Part shown: positions 23,903-36,400 of the stretch, in pieces | Numbering within the stretch: position 1 is the stretch's first letter | Layout of the letters: each line of letters starts with the position of its first letter | From: Elmis aenea | Lineage: Eukaryota > Arthropoda > Insecta > Coleoptera > Elmidae | Length of the DNA stretch: 64,000 nt | Direction of reading: 5' to 3' | Assembly (NCBI GenBank): GCA_947652605.1 | Contig: OX393580.1 | Location: 16,822,159 to 16,886,158, forward strand | Translations under genes and position numbers: made by a program | The notes under the pieces: model-generated | The model's input: the letters and a program-made list of their open reading frames with translations, nothing else | The model's database searches: none | What the model was told of the DNA's origin: nothing

Positions 23903-24388
23903 TCTATCTAACAAGGAAAACATAACCAGATTCGATTAATATCGTTCAGGCGCCGATTCATGGACGTTGATATAACTGAAGCGGCACGTTCTAGTGTTGA
24001 AATATTCTTGAACTTTGACAAGTGCTACTAATTTGTCTGAGGAGATCAGCGATGCCTCGAAGGAGATTAATACACCCACATCGGCAGCAAATTAAAGACA
24101 TTCATGGACGAAACAACGGCTCTATTCATGCAATTATGCAAGCACATTGCAACGATGAATAAATACTAGCGATAAATTATTTTGTATTTGTTATTAACGC
24201 AAATATTTATTTGTAAAGAATTACTTACAATATTTGTTTTTTAGGTTCACATTATATAATTTAAATTGAGAAAAACTACGAGAAAAGTTGATAATTCAGT
24301 GTTGAATTAATGGCGAATAAAAGTCTAGATCATAGATAAAATTATAATATATCTAGAACAACAAATTTTTCACGAAGATATCGGCATA
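23903..24388. other. no gene seen; a 36-codon small open frame
   Basis: A small open frame at 24052-24162 starts MPRRRLIHPHRQQIKDIHGR and ends at TAA. Its basic start is reminiscent of transposase N-termini, but it is too short to assign. The rest is AT-rich. Confidence 0.25.
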
Positions 24389-24942
24389 CCGAGTGTAAAT
24401 GAAGTGTGGTACACTCCATTTTTTCTTTAGTTTCGATTTTAGATAAATGAAATTTTAGACATATGGTATGTGCAAAAAACCCGGCTTATTGAGCAGATGC
24501 ACAAAATTGTTTTACTTCCGCTTTTGCCGGAAATGACCCCAACTTTGTTATTTTAAATGGAACACCCTGTATATTTTTATATCTTTTGAAAAAGGAAGCG
24601 ATTTGGGATACAACTCTTTATCTTGGTTAATTTTTATAACCTCAAATAATTTTTGAAACAAAATTAAATTTTGTAATAAGTTTCAAAAATTATTTGAGGT
24701 TATAAAAAATTAACCAAAATAGTGCAGTTGTATCCAAAATCGCTTCCTCTTTCCAAAAATGTAAAAATATACAGGGTGTTCCATTTAAAATAACAAAGTT
24801 GGGGTCGTTTCCGGCGAAACCGGAAGTGAAAATTGTGTGCATGTGCTTAAAAAGCCCGTTTTTTTGCACATATCACATGTTTAAAATTTCATTTATCTAA
24901 GATTAAAACTAAAGGGGTGTGCCACACTTCATTTACACCCGG
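24389..24942. mobile_element. TA-flanked near-perfect palindrome element F (CCGAGTGTAAATG ends)
   Basis: The 554-bp element is a single long palindrome centred near 24666 with almost no loop. Ends CCGAGTGTAAATGAAGTGTG and the inverse CACACTTCATTTACACCCGG are flanked by TA at 24387-24388 and 24943-24944. The end type CCGGGTGT matches the DD41D element at 58882. Inside each arm is a module with a small CCGG mini-hairpin followed by GAACACCCTGTATATTTTTA; the same module occurs in the arms of 39998-42539. Confidence 0.85.
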
Positions 24943-24944
24943 TA

Positions 24945-26668
24945 TAAAGCTGCTCTACAACTTGATCAACCGTAAAATATTTTTGGCATAAAATACGTGC
25001 CATATCAACTCGTTTTATTTTAACGCTGTCATATTGAATAAACGATGTGTTTGTTTGAATTTAAATTGGCGAGAAAAACAACCATATTTATTAATCGAAC
25101 GCAGCATCTGCAAACGACTCGAATTACGCAACACGATATGCTAAATTCACGTCATAAAAATTTGTATCGCCAGCTGCAGCAGAAAAACAAAACCTTTTTA
25201 ATTACTTTTTAACACAAACAATTGGTAAAAATAACTGCCTTTCCGAAAAATATTGCTTCTGTTTAACAGTGCAAACTGCACTTCAATCCGAAACGAACTT
25301 GAACGGTCGTTCAACTCCGAGACGAAAAAATCTTGTTGTTTATTTAAAGTGGAAGCTTTACGTCGACTTAAAACACGAATAAGATCAAATTTTAAACTTA
25401 AAGAATTGTTAATTATCACTAAAAGCTACGGCAGAATCGTGACTTGGTGTGTGGGAGTTTATTCTATAGGGTCGATGGAGACAAATACAAAAATATTATT
25501 ACTAGTTAGCACAGGGAACAATTAAGGAATAAGGCAATTAAAAATTGTGTTTCGAGCAGTACATCTCCTCCCCTTTAATATCACGTTAAATACAAAATAG
25601 TTAAAATATATAAAGCAAAACTTGTAACACAAAATTAAAGCTATTGAAAAAAATTATTTGAATTGCAAAAATTTTCCTATATCTTTAAATTTACTGACAG
25701 TGGCACGTCTAATCCCAATTTATTTTTTTATTTAACGAATACCGACACTTGTTGGTAGGCGTTTTGATTTATTTATGCTACAAGCTCTCACCCAATTTCG
25801 TGTCGTATCTTTAAGCCGATCTTACCTCATGTAATTAGGCATAAAGCGTGCTTTGTAATTAATTTTCTTAAATATTTACCAGAATAACACCTTCGCCGAG
25901 CTAAATTTGATGTTCGTCTGTGAATATTGCTGTCGTGTTAAAAATTATAGTAATCATCTGGGATTTAGGTGTGTATAAAAATTGTACAACGAATAAAAAG
26001 TGCAAAATCATTGCTTTTAAAATTAATTTTACACATTTTGTGTACAAAAAAATTAATAATATTGAATTTAGGATAGAGAAAAATTGTGAGTTTGCAGCCC
26101 AGACATAACGCTACATATATTACTTTGCTTTACTGCGAATTTATTTGTGTACATTAAACATATTCACCTAAATAATATTAAACTCGTAGAAAAATACCCT
26201 CAATATTTGTTGCAATTTATGTGAGCAAATTGCTGTGTCTTTTGACATCGTTTATGCAAAATTTATTGATCAGAACATCAGCATACATATTGAATTTACG
26301 TCGTAGAACATTGGACCACACAGAATAAAAAAATATGATGTGAATTACGTTACAACCAAGGCAAGGATGGCTTAATTTAGATCTTATTTGTTTGAACTAG
26401 GTTATTTTATCATTATATACAACTACAGTGTGATATCATTGTTGACATTTGCCCAATAAAGTGGTACAATGACGGAAAATGGTAATCTGAATGTGCTTAG
26501 GTAATTATTGTTCTAGAATCAGGCGTCTAAAGCATATTTACTTTAAAAACTGTGAAAATTATTAGACAATAGCGTTTGTTTGGAAGTTCTGCAGCTCAAA
26601 AATCAATGATTACCATCCAGAAAAAATATAATAGAGCTTTAAACCCTCAACAATGATTTCACAATGTA
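24945..26668. other. no gene seen
   Basis: AT-rich. An open frame at 25253-25525 (90 codons) begins after a possible acceptor (TTTAACAG) but has no recognisable motif or donor. A second at 25920-26108 is low-complexity. Neither is called. Confidence 0.45.
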
Positions 26669-27867
26669 CAGGGTGATTCAAATTCGAGGGCATCCATGGG
26701 AATCTCGCTTATTACTGAAGATAGAGGGTAGGTTCAAATTTGGCAAAGTTGTTAAATTTAATGCTCATCAATAATATCAAAACAGATTTGAAATATCTTC
26801 AACTGTTTTTAAAAAAATTGAAAAAAACTGAAAAAATGACCTTTTGTTTTTTGCTATAACTTTTTTATTTATAATTTTTTTTTTAAATCTGGAAAAACTT
26901 TAACATGGCCACTTTTTATGTTGCCATCAATTTTTTGCCATGCCGATTCCCTTTTGTTTTATAGGCACTAACTTCTTAATTTCTTATGGGCGAAAAACTT
27001 GATTTTCATCTAGTGTTCTAGTGATTAGATATGTTAAATAAATGAAATAGTAATTTATGTATCAAGGCCAAAAAGTGTAACTTTTTCGGCGGCGTCTGGT
27101 AAGGCCGAAAAAGTACGTTTTGGCCGAGGTGCATATTACATTTTTTGTGCGTTCGAATTAAAAACAATTTAATTTTTAGTAATTTTCAAAATTATAGGTT
27201 AGAAAATACGTGACATTCTGTCACTGACAGATGACGGCGTATGTACTGCATTACCGGCCCTCTCCTTAGCAACGGCCGTAAAAGTTACTTTTTCGGCCGT
27301 TGCTAAGAGTAACGGCCTGAAAAGTAACTTTTACGGCCGTTTCTAAGGATAGGGTCGGCAATGCAGTACTTTATGGTTGCTAACGCGTCCGTCAAACAGC
27401 TGTTTCTAGAACGATCGCACAAAAACCTTTTTTTTCCAAATAAATACGTTATTTATGTAAATCACATAGTCATGTAATACATTTTTGAAATAAGAAAAAA
27501 AGTTCTAGCTAACTAGATGAAATCAAGTTTGTCACCCATAAGAAATTAACAAGGTAGTACCTATAAAACAAAACGGAATTGGCACAGCAAAAAATTGATG
27601 GCACCATTAAAAGTAAAATAAAAAGTGGCCATGTACATTTTTTTACAGATATAAAAAAATATTATAAACAAAACAGTTATAGCCAAAAAACGAAGTCATT
27701 TTTTCAGTTTTTTTTCAATTTTTTCAAGAACAGTTAAAGATATTTCAAATCTGTTTTGATATTATTAATGGGCATAAAATATAATAACTTTGCCAAATTT
27801 AAACCTACCCTTTATCTTCAGCAATAAGCGAGATCCCCATGGTCGCCCTCGAATTTAAATCACCCTG
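26669..27867. mobile_element. TA-flanked fold-back element G with nested repeat R1
   Basis: The left end CAGGGTGATTCAAATTCGAG and its inverse at the right are flanked by TA (26667-26668, 27868-27869). Arms are about 26669-27047 and 27428-27867. The box ATCTCGCTTATTA lies about 35 nt inside each end. Between the arms sits the second copy of repeat R1, so the loop was the insertion target or the captured cargo. Confidence 0.87.
27048..27425. repeat. repeat family R1, copy 2, nested in fold-back G
   Basis: It matches 19124-19468 over its whole length. It has an extra stretch of about 37 bp near its left end (GTGTAACTTTTTCGGCGGCG) that duplicates local sequence. The central hairpin (CCGTAAAAGTTACTTTTTCG with its inverse) and the CGATCGCACAAAAA end are kept. 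There is no open frame. Confidence 0.7.
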
Positions 27868-27869
27868 TA

Positions 27870-29100
27870 TAAGTTAGAAAACTTTTGGATTTTTGCAAAA
27901 CAATGTTGAACTGCTGTACAAATTTTTCTAAAAGGTTTTTAAACGAAATGAATGTGGGTATGTATAATTTTCAGTATACATAGATAACAATTTCACAAAG
28001 TATCAGGCCAATTGAAAAACTTTACAATTTTAGCAAAAAAAATTGCAAGGGTATAGAAGTGAAACTAATTCAAACATTTCGAACCGTTGATTTTATATTT
28101 CTGTAGCTTACATGTGGAGGATCTACTGACCGCAAAGACTTGTAGGTGTTGTTTTCTCATTAGAAGAACCTCATAAAGAATTTTATGTAATATGCAAACA
28201 ACAATTTTGTATTTCCAACGACTATTCACCTTAACTACTTCCAAGAATTAACGCACGTTATAATTATCCAAGCGATCAAAAACCAACACCCATCGACCAT
28301 TTCCCAGTAAAAGTAAACACTTTTAACGAACACATTTTCGAGAATTACAAACTAATTTTACTGCCACCGACTTCCTAATAATTAACCTGCCAGTTGATCG
28401 CGCCATTATTAAATCGAATCTTCCTTGTCTAGACATAGAAATACTTCCATAATGGGCAGGGAAAGTCGGCACTTTAGGAAATTCAATACGGCTGTAAAAT
28501 AGCTGCATTACAATAAATACTTCACATTGGGTTTACAGTTAGGTATCGTGGCCTTATCCTTATAGAGACGAGGCTGTGGTTGTTTATTAATGTTTTTCTC
28601 TTTAATTCTATGTAGGATCTATGTCAATATGAATCCATAGAAAGTAGTTCCATCTATCCTTTCCGTCCGAGTTGATTGATGCGTTTGGAAAGAATTTTTA
28701 GTGGGCGTTTATCGACTATGGGCGTAAAATGCGTTCGTTTGGAAGTGCGTCGCCAGTCGAGCGTTAGTTATTAAAATAAAAAATTGCTCGAAAGCACTTT
28801 GACTCGTAAAACATTCTGAATAGAATTACAGTTAACGATCTGTAAGTCAAATGATGTTGATTACATTAAAAAATTGTTCGGTAAAGATACGATTATGATT
28901 GAAATCTTTGTAACTGAAAAGTTTTGTTTAGGATATTTGTTGTTAAATAAACAATCTTGGACGAAACTCTAGTAGTTTCAAGAAATAATAGCTGAAAACG
29001 TAAATAGTACTTGACGAATTTCAAAGAATCTAGAAAGCAAAGGTCTAGAGATCACCGAGAAAACATGAGCTAGTAATAATTTTTACTCACAATCGGTAAG
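27870..29100. other. no gene seen
   Basis: AT-rich. Positions 28630-28770 are more GC-balanced, without an open frame or repeat. Confidence 0.45.
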
Positions 29101-29160
29101 TAATGTGTGCATTTGTACTCTTTAAAACAGTCGGGAAACGACCCATTCCCGGCTAGCTGG

Positions 29161-29220
29161 GAAAGTGACAGATAAACTAGCCGGAAATGATCATTCCCGG
29201 CTAGTTTATCTGTCACTTTC
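29161..29220. repeat. 60-bp palindrome
   Basis: A perfect 24-bp stem (GAAAGTGACAGATAAACTAG-CCGG, 29161-29184, with its inverse 29197-29220) surrounds a 12-bp centre that itself contains the palindrome AATGATCATT. Related CGGCTAG and TACCGGCC motifs recur to the right (29990, 30415). It could be the end structure of the mobile element whose recombinase remnant lies at 29299-29526. Confidence 0.85.
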
Positions 29221-29298
29221 CTTACCAGCAAATGTCACTGTCATTTTTGTAAATCAAATTGCATTAAAAGATGATTTTTAAAATAAATAAAAAACAAA

Positions 29299-29526
29299 CA
29301 ACTCGTATTTATGGAGGCTTTATTTTGTTTAGCTAATTCAGAAAAATACGTAAAGAGTACCGTTTCAGAGGTATGCTCCACACCTTTAGTCACGCACCAT
29401 TTACTGTAAACTTCGTAAGTGTTTTCGTATCTCGCCCTGCTTTTTTTTTGGAATCATGCCTTCAGTAGCTTTTTCTGCAGCTTCTCGCAGTTCTGGTGGA
29501 GTATATTCAAATTCATTATCGGACAT
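29299..29526 (-). pseudogene. tyrosine-recombinase-like N-terminal fragment, frameshifted
   Basis: The minus strand starts MSDNEFEYTPPELREAAEKA from 29526. After a frame change in a 9-base A run (about 29447), it continues RARYENTYEVYSKWCVTK, then SETVLFTYFSELAKQNKAS to about 29299. The pattern YxxxYxxxxxWC...LFxYFSELs resembles the N-terminal SAM-like (core-binding) domain of eukaryotic Crypton/DIRS-type tyrosine recombinases found in many insect genomes. The catalytic C-terminal domain (R...HxxR...Y) is not present here. Recognition is by pattern only; a fragment of another gene cannot be excluded. Confidence 0.45.
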
Positions 29527-29870
29527 AATATTTGTAAAAATACCGTATAAACTGACAAAATAATTATCTATCTGTCAGAATCAACAAACTTGTTATATTT
29601 CCTAGCAACGACAACAAACTTGTTATATTCCCTAGCAACGGTCTCACAGAACTTTTTGTTGAAATAATTTATCAAATTATGATAAAAATTAATATTATTT
29701 GACACTAACTTATCTAGAGTTACTAACCGATTGTGAGTAAAATAGTATACATACCTCACGGGAAGGATCATTCCAGCTCGTGCTATAGATGCCCTCGGCG
29801 CTGCGCGCCTCGTGCATGTAACCTAGCACTTGGCTGTAATGATCCACTTCCCCGCTCGGTATGTAATATA

Positions 29871-30727
29871 ATATTTTCTGCGACCGTCCAAAAAATCTGT
29901 TGTAACGGATCAATTTTTAGGCTGGAAAATACATCTTTACTGGCCTAGGCTAGAAAGTAACTGGTTGCCATAGTACTGAGTTGTATTTACCGGCCTAGAA
30001 CGGTAAGTAGCTAGTTGGCATGGTGATGAGTTGTGTTATTGATATGCCCTGTCAAACAAGCGTCATTAAAAACCACCAAGCGAGTTTGCACCTGTTGTTT
30101 GTTAAGTTATTGTTTAATTATGGATGGTGACGAAAGTGACTTTGGTGTCAGTGGCGGATGCAGAAAAAATATTGTACGTAACATACCCGTAAAGTGTCTT
30201 TACTGGACTCGTATGCATTCAGGACTCGTCTACGGCTCGTCCAAGAACTGCCTACTCGTCCAGTAAACTACTACTTTCAGGTCTTGCTACGTCAATAACT
30301 ATTTTCTGCGTCCGTCCAAAAAATCAGTTATTTTTGATCAATTTTGAGGCTGGAAAATTCATCTTTACTGGTCTAGGCTAGAAAGTAACTGGCTGCCATG
30401 GTAATAACCACTCTTTACCGGCCTTGGCCGGAAAGTAGCTGATTGTCATGGTGATGAGTTGTTTTGTTGATTTGCGCTGTCAAACAAGCGTCGTTATACC
30501 ACCAAGCGAGTTTTCACCTGTGGTTAGTCAAGTTATTGTTTAATTATGATTGGTGACGATGGTGATTTTGGTGTCAGTGGCGGACGCAAAAAAATATTGT
30601 ACGTAACATAGCCGTAAAGTGTCTACTGTACTCGTATGATTTCAGGACTCGCCTACGGTTCGACCCAAAACTGCATACTCGTCCAGTAAAGTACCACTTT
30701 TCGGTATTGTTCCGTAATTAGTTATAA
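29871..30727 (+). repeat. tandem duplication, two units of about 428 bp
   Basis: Unit 1 (29871-30298) and unit 2 (30299-30727) share long stretches in the same order: TTTTCTGCG-CCGTCCAAAAAATC, CTTTACTGGNCTAGGCTAGAA, GTCAAACAAGCGTC, CACCAAGCGAGTTT, TTGGTGTCAGTGGCGGA, AATATTGTACGTAACAT and CTCGTCCAGTAAA. Each unit contains an ATG-led short frame (MDGDESDFGVSGG in unit 1, MIGDDGDFGVSGG in unit 2) that soon ends. It lies upstream of, and on the opposite strand to, the recombinase-like fragment, so it may be the regulatory or terminal region of that element. Confidence 0.8.
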
Positions 30728-31569
30728 ATTATAACCATTTATCTTTAATTCTTGAGCATATTGGAGCTAAATTTCTTCCGGAAGTAGGTAACATCCAGAA
30801 CGTATGTTCTTTTGTATGCATTTTATAACAATCTTAAAGAGTAAGGTCAGAAGATATAGCTGGCTATATTTCAAAATAAGTTAAAAAAATTGAGTCAGAA
30901 TTATCAAAATTCTGTAAAATATTTCAAAGTTTTAAGGAGTTTTAGCCCCAAATTTTATTTTGTTTTTCCCCAAAGCTTTGCTAAATGTTAATTAAAACTT
31001 TTATGGATTAGTAAATAAAATATGTCGAGAAGAGGTGACTGATCTTTTCCATCGCCTTTTTCAATGCCACGCCATTGTACGTTATTCTAAATATATCCAT
31101 TTTTATGAACGTTAAATTAAAATAAACAATGCATGCATGCGCACATGCGTGACGAATTCGTCCTATTATAACTCCTTGATTCACACAGCAATAAAGTTTA
31201 ATATTTCGAACAGTCTTTTAAGCGAGTATGAAACCTGGTGTTATGGTGTCTGTTTATTAACTTAACGGCGTGAGTTGATTCGTTTCGGCTCGTGGCTCGT
31301 TTCTCGTTGGATGGGGTGTGGAAAAATGAGAAATAATCAGATGTGAATTGGTTTATTTTCGTTGTAACTGCGTTATGTGAGGCACGTGTTGTATTTCATG
31401 TATCCTGTATTTGCTTTCATATGCTCTTTATTTTAACCACGATGTATATAAAGCTTTCAGAAGTTGATGTTATGTAAACACATTTTGCTTGAACTATTTA
31501 CAGGAATGGATTTTTTATGTGTTACTTTCATGAAAAGTAGGTCGCATATATAAGGCTTTTAAATATACA
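30728..31569. other. no gene seen
   Basis: AT-rich. An ATGCATGCATGCGCACATGC run lies near 31130. Confidence 0.45.
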
Positions 31570-32279
31570 CAGGGTGGCCACTAAATGTGTTTAAGGAATC
31601 TTTTCGTGTAGTTTTATTTTAACAGAACATTGTTGGTTAATAACGTTAAGTTTTGCATTGATGCAGAAAATGTAATATTCTGAAAATTTATCATGTGTTT
31701 CTTGACTGAATTTTTAATTATTTTAAGCTCTATTTGATTAAGACATTTTATACAGGGGTTTGGAGCAGTCCAATTTTTTAATTGCTCCGCTCCAGCTCCG
31801 CTCCCGCATCAAAATGCCTGCTCCAGCTCCGCTCCATGTTCCAAATATTGTTAACATTTAAAAAAAAAGTTTGTTGATTAAAAAATTGTTTTTAAAAACA
31901 AAGTTGTAACTTTTTCGGATATGTAGAAGTTGGACAAAAATAACAATATTTGGCCCTAGCAAACAAGTGGAAATTAAATAAATGTTTGAAAACACAAATT
32001 ATTGTGTTCAAACGTTGAGAAAAGGAAAAAATAGTTTAAAAAAAAATAAATTGGAGCAGTGGAGCAATCAAAATTATTTGCTCCGGACTCCGCTCCTGCT
32101 CGGGGCAAAAACTCATTGCTCCACTCTGCTCCGCGCTCCAGCTCCGAGCTTCGCTCCAAACCTCCAAAGCTGAAACCCTAAGGAATTTTACGTTTGTTAC
32201 ATTTTGATGTGCTACTGAAATATTTTGGAAAATCGCACATAAACTTTTATATGTTTGTCTGTAAATTTTGAACACCCTG
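31570..32279. mobile_element. pair of unmatched CAGGGTG-type ends around a GCTCC-rich element
   Basis: CAGGGTGGCCACTAAATG starts at 31570 and GAACACCCTG ends at 32279 (followed by TA). The sequences inside these two ends are not inverted copies of each other, so they come from different elements or one heavily rearranged one. Between them lies the GCTCC-rich repeat at 31756-32167. Confidence 0.4.
31756..32167. mobile_element. GCTCCGCTCC-rich non-autonomous element
   Basis: Ends GGTTTGGAGC (about 31758) and GCTCCAAACC (about 32155) are exact inverted 10-mers. Both flanks are full of GCTCC/GGAGC pentamers (AGCTCCGCTCC and so on) in inverted arrangement around a plain AT-rich core. The short open frames across it (31974-32173) reflect the pentamer repeats only. 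It is hAT-like in design (subterminal repeats), but no 8-bp TSD was found. Confidence 0.55.
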
Positions 32280-32661
32280 TAGAAATTATCAAAATGATAA
32301 TGGTATGGATGATTATTGCAGTTACCTATGTGTATTAACTTCATCGTCTAAATTTCGTTTGAAAAACGCCCGTTTTCAAGAGACGATTTTTTTATAAACC
32401 TCTGATATCAAATTTTCGAACAAAAATAAAATATTTTAGAAAGAAATTAAAAGTAGTGCAGTCATATAAAACGAAACTTTAGGTCGAATAAGGTAGGAAA
32501 ATGAAACATGCTAATGTTTTTGAAATAAAAAACATTCGGAAACCCTGTAAAATAAAAATAGGCATAGAGTTTTACCCTCAAATTCATAACATTCAAGGTT
32601 TAAAATTAATTATTTTTTAAGCAAAAATGTACAGACATTCTACGTACCTAACCATTTAATA
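32280..32661. other. no gene seen
   Basis: AT-rich interval; a GAAACCCTG sequence near 32540 resembles a decayed CAGGGTG terminus. Confidence 0.4.
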
Positions 32662-33441
32662 CAGGGTGTTTCTTAAATATTCCGAAAAAATTCGGGAGGT
32701 GATTTCATATCGAAAATTAAGGGGGGTCGTTCATATAAAAGTTTTACCTTAGACGTCTCCTTTTGGAGCTACACCCCCCTAAAGGGGACCGGTTAAATTA
32801 GGTTCTTATTTTACTTCTCAAATTTGGATAAATGTGGGAGAATGATATTTGGTAGATATTGTGTACTTATTGAAAGGTTTACCATAGTAATATTTCTAAT
32901 CATCTCCCACCTTCAGAGGGGGTTCCAATGTGCAAGCTCTGTTGGCTTTTTTATCAGAACTTTTTGGTGGGTTAACATTTTGCAATTAAGCAAATTTTTT
33001 TGAAAGCTTGGTTTATTTAGATTTTTTCTATTTGACGGTTCATGTTTACTGCTTTAATTTTTTACTCAAAAACTGTAGGTTCTACGAGAAAAACTAAAGA
33101 AAAAAAAAGAAATCAAGCATTTAAAAACAATTAAATTGAGAAATTTCAACCCACCAAAAAGTTCTGATAAAAAAAACCAACAGGGGTCGCACATTTTAGC
33201 CCCCTGTGAAGGGGGTTTACTATGGTAAACCTTTTAATAAGTATAAAACATCTACCAAATTCTCCCACATTTATCCAAATTTGAGAAATAAAATAAAAAC
33301 CTAATTTACCGGTCCTCTTTAGGGGGGGGTGTGACTCCAGAAGAAGACGTCTAAGGAAAAACTTTTATATGAAAGACCCCCCTTAATTTTCGATAAGGAA
33401 TCACCTTCCAAATTTTTTCGCAATATTTAAGAAACACCCTG
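32662..33441. mobile_element. TA-flanked fold-back element J (CAGGGTGTTTCTTAAATATT ends)
   Basis: The left end CAGGGTGTTTCTTAAATATT and its near inverse (AATATTTAAGAAACACCCTG) are flanked by TA at 32660-32661 and 33442-33443. Arms are about 32662-33010 and 33085-33441. They include matched pairs such as TCAGAACTTTTTGGTGGGTT with its inverse and the G/C runs CACCCCCCTAAAGGGG. Only a short, partly paired centre remains and no coding remnant is present. The lone end at 56945 carries the same TTAAGAAACACCCTG sequence. Confidence 0.85.
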
Positions 33442-33443
33442 TA

Positions 33444-36400
33444 TAATATGTTACGAGCAAATCTGATCACAGAAATTTTAAAAATATAAATAAATGTACC
33501 TACATAATTCCTTGGGCAAAACTTTGTCTATTGGAGGACGCAAAAATTCCAAAATCCCCTCTAAAATAATTTTAACTGTCCTACACAAGCATTAATTTAA
33601 TCATAATTTAAGCACCTAGAATTTGTATTTTGAAACCATAAACTATCGAAAATGTTACATTTTACTAACTTTAGCACGACTGCAGTAATAAACACCCTAG
33701 CTAGCATATTAATAAACCCACATACTTACAGTCAAGATTAACAATGATTAAAATCGCTAAACAGCATTTTGGTAACACAAACATTTCAATATTTATAGCG
33801 CTTTGTAACCACAACGTGATTTCTACGGTACAAAATTAACTACTGACTCATCTATCTGGTTTCACTTAAATTGTGATTGAATTACAAAGTTTATGAACTG
33901 TGCACTATTCATTGTTGTATTTTTACAGGTTGTAAACTACTAAACAAACACCACTCACTAATTTCTGCTAAATGTTGTCGTACTATTTGTGATAATTCCA
34001 GGAGATATCGAACAAAAGAGAAGCCAAAACAAAACTGATTTTAAACAAACGACGATTTTTGTTTACACCAATAATTAAAAGCACAGCGACCTGCGATGTT
34101 ACACAACGTATTGTTATCCAGTCGATATCAACGGAGCAAAATAATAAACCATTTTTTTTTCTAAACCAAACATTAGCTTTTATTACACCCACACATGTTT
34201 CTAATCGACATGCAATAAGATGTTATGTCATTGGTGAAGCGATTTATAATACTAATCCAACAACTTCGCAGCTGGCTTAATAAATCACGCTCAGAATAAA
34301 TTTTGAATGGGTTCTTTGCAAAAAACAGCAATAAAAATGAAACGATTTAAATCAGTATAGGAGTGAAGCTAAGCGACCGATATTTTCTGTAGCTAATGGT
34401 ACAGAAAGAAGTTTTAAGAAACTAAAAATGTAAAAGGATTTTATTTTAATTTTTCTGAGAGAACATTAACTGAAACGGAAAAAAATCTAATCATATAAGC
34501 CATTTACGCTGTAGAAGACCTAGATCTTGTTAGAAACCTTAGAATGGATTTAGATCTACTACAAGTTTAAAAATCTAATACTACACATATTTTATTGGTT
34601 TAACGATAATTGAAATGCGCACAAAAATTTCCTTTTCATTGCTTATTTCTTTAGTTGATTCACTTGGGTCGTCTTTGCGAATTACAAGCTGAAGTAAAAC
34701 TACACATAAACTTTTTTAACCGCTCGTTATGAAAGCTGAAGCCAAAACGAAAAATCCGCGCGAACAATCAAAAATTCTATTAATATGGAATTCGTTGTGC
34801 TTAATGCATGTTTTGTAATCAAAAACTTGGCAAATGTTGTAGTTGTTCGACAGGAATACAAACATGATGTTGGCGGAATTTAAACTCGAACTATTGTTCA
34901 TACAATACATGTTGTTATCGGAATTGCAAGGTTGTAAAATATATTCGACTTTGTTCCAGTTTTTTTAAATTTGAAAATGACGCAGGATTTTGAATTATTA
35001 ATTGCAGAAAAGCATGGTTTGTAAATCAGTTACACACAAGCTATTAATAAAAAATAACAGAATACTTTCAGGTATTTTTTAAGGACAGTACCTACTTACT
35101 AAAAACTTTTGAAAATCATAAGGTCATTTTGAGCTTTTAAGGCTTCCATTATTTTAAAATAACATATAACAAACAGTTGTAAAAATACATCCTATATGAA
35201 CAATCTAAAGGTAGCATGTAAATATGTACAACTTTTATTTTTATGTCAAGTGAATTGATAGTTTTTAATAGGTTTATAGTCCAATAAACAAAATTCACTA
35301 CTAAACCCTTGTATTAAGTACAACTCCATTAGTTTCATTAATAAATTGTTTCTTTCATAAAAATCTATAACCTTATTTTGTTTAAATCAAAATTTTTACA
35401 TGTTCAGAATTTTTAAACTTCCTTTGGATCACCTCCCATTCATGCGTTATTTTTAAGATAATCACAGTGACCGAATTATTATTTGGCAAGAACGTGCCAG
35501 TATCCGTATATTTTTATTTACAACGAGTTCACATGTTATGAGTCAAAATTTTTAAAATAAGTATTAACAGATCCCAAAGACGATACGCACAGTACAAAGA
35601 TCCAATAAATTTAAACACTTTCGTAAAACATTTGAAAGACTTTTAAATAATAAATTTCGACACAATTTGAACTGTTATAATCAACATTAAAAGAGTTTAT
35701 AACAAGACTAGTTACATTTTAATGTGGCTTGCTAAATCTTTTTTCCCATAATATAAGTTTTTCTGGAGTGAACATTTATTTTCCAAAAATTGTCTAATTG
35801 GTGTAACCCTAGGTTAAAATTTGGCATGGGCCTTTAAGAGGAAAATATGACTTCAATTGTTTTATTTCGTTGGAGAAACAACTTTTGTTTGTTGCATCCA
35901 ATCGCGTTGCTTTAAGTTATATTTTAAACACAGGGTTATTTGAACAAAAATTTTTAGTTTTGGCTATTTCAAGAATAAAAATTTGTTAGACTCGTTGGAC
36001 AGCCAAACACGAATTCCTATGTGGTTTGCAAAACGTTTTTATATCGCGTAAATGACGAAGCCACTTACCAATTTTCTTGCATAATAATATTTTATTAAAC
36101 ATATAATTATAACCATGGTTGTCAATAAGAATATAAACTTCTTCGGCTTTAGGGAACGATACTAAACGCAAAAAATACTTTTAGTCTACACAAAGCAAAC
36201 AAATTTATGTCTCTGCTTGTCCTCATATTGTACCGAAACAATGCCTTTAGATTGCCACAAGCAGTAATAAAAAAAAAGAAACGTATAATAAAGCCAGCTA
36301 GTAAGTCATTCGAACAAGTTAATTTAGCTAATATACAAAATGCCCTTCTGGAATATGCTTAACATTTCGAGAAAAAAAAGAAGTTCTGATCCGTAAGATA

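Noticed and set aside
32036..32344. 102-codon minus-strand open frame with a repeated Trp/Ser/Glu-rich stretch
   Set aside because: It is the translation of the GCTCC/GGAGC pentamer arrays of the element at 31756-32167.
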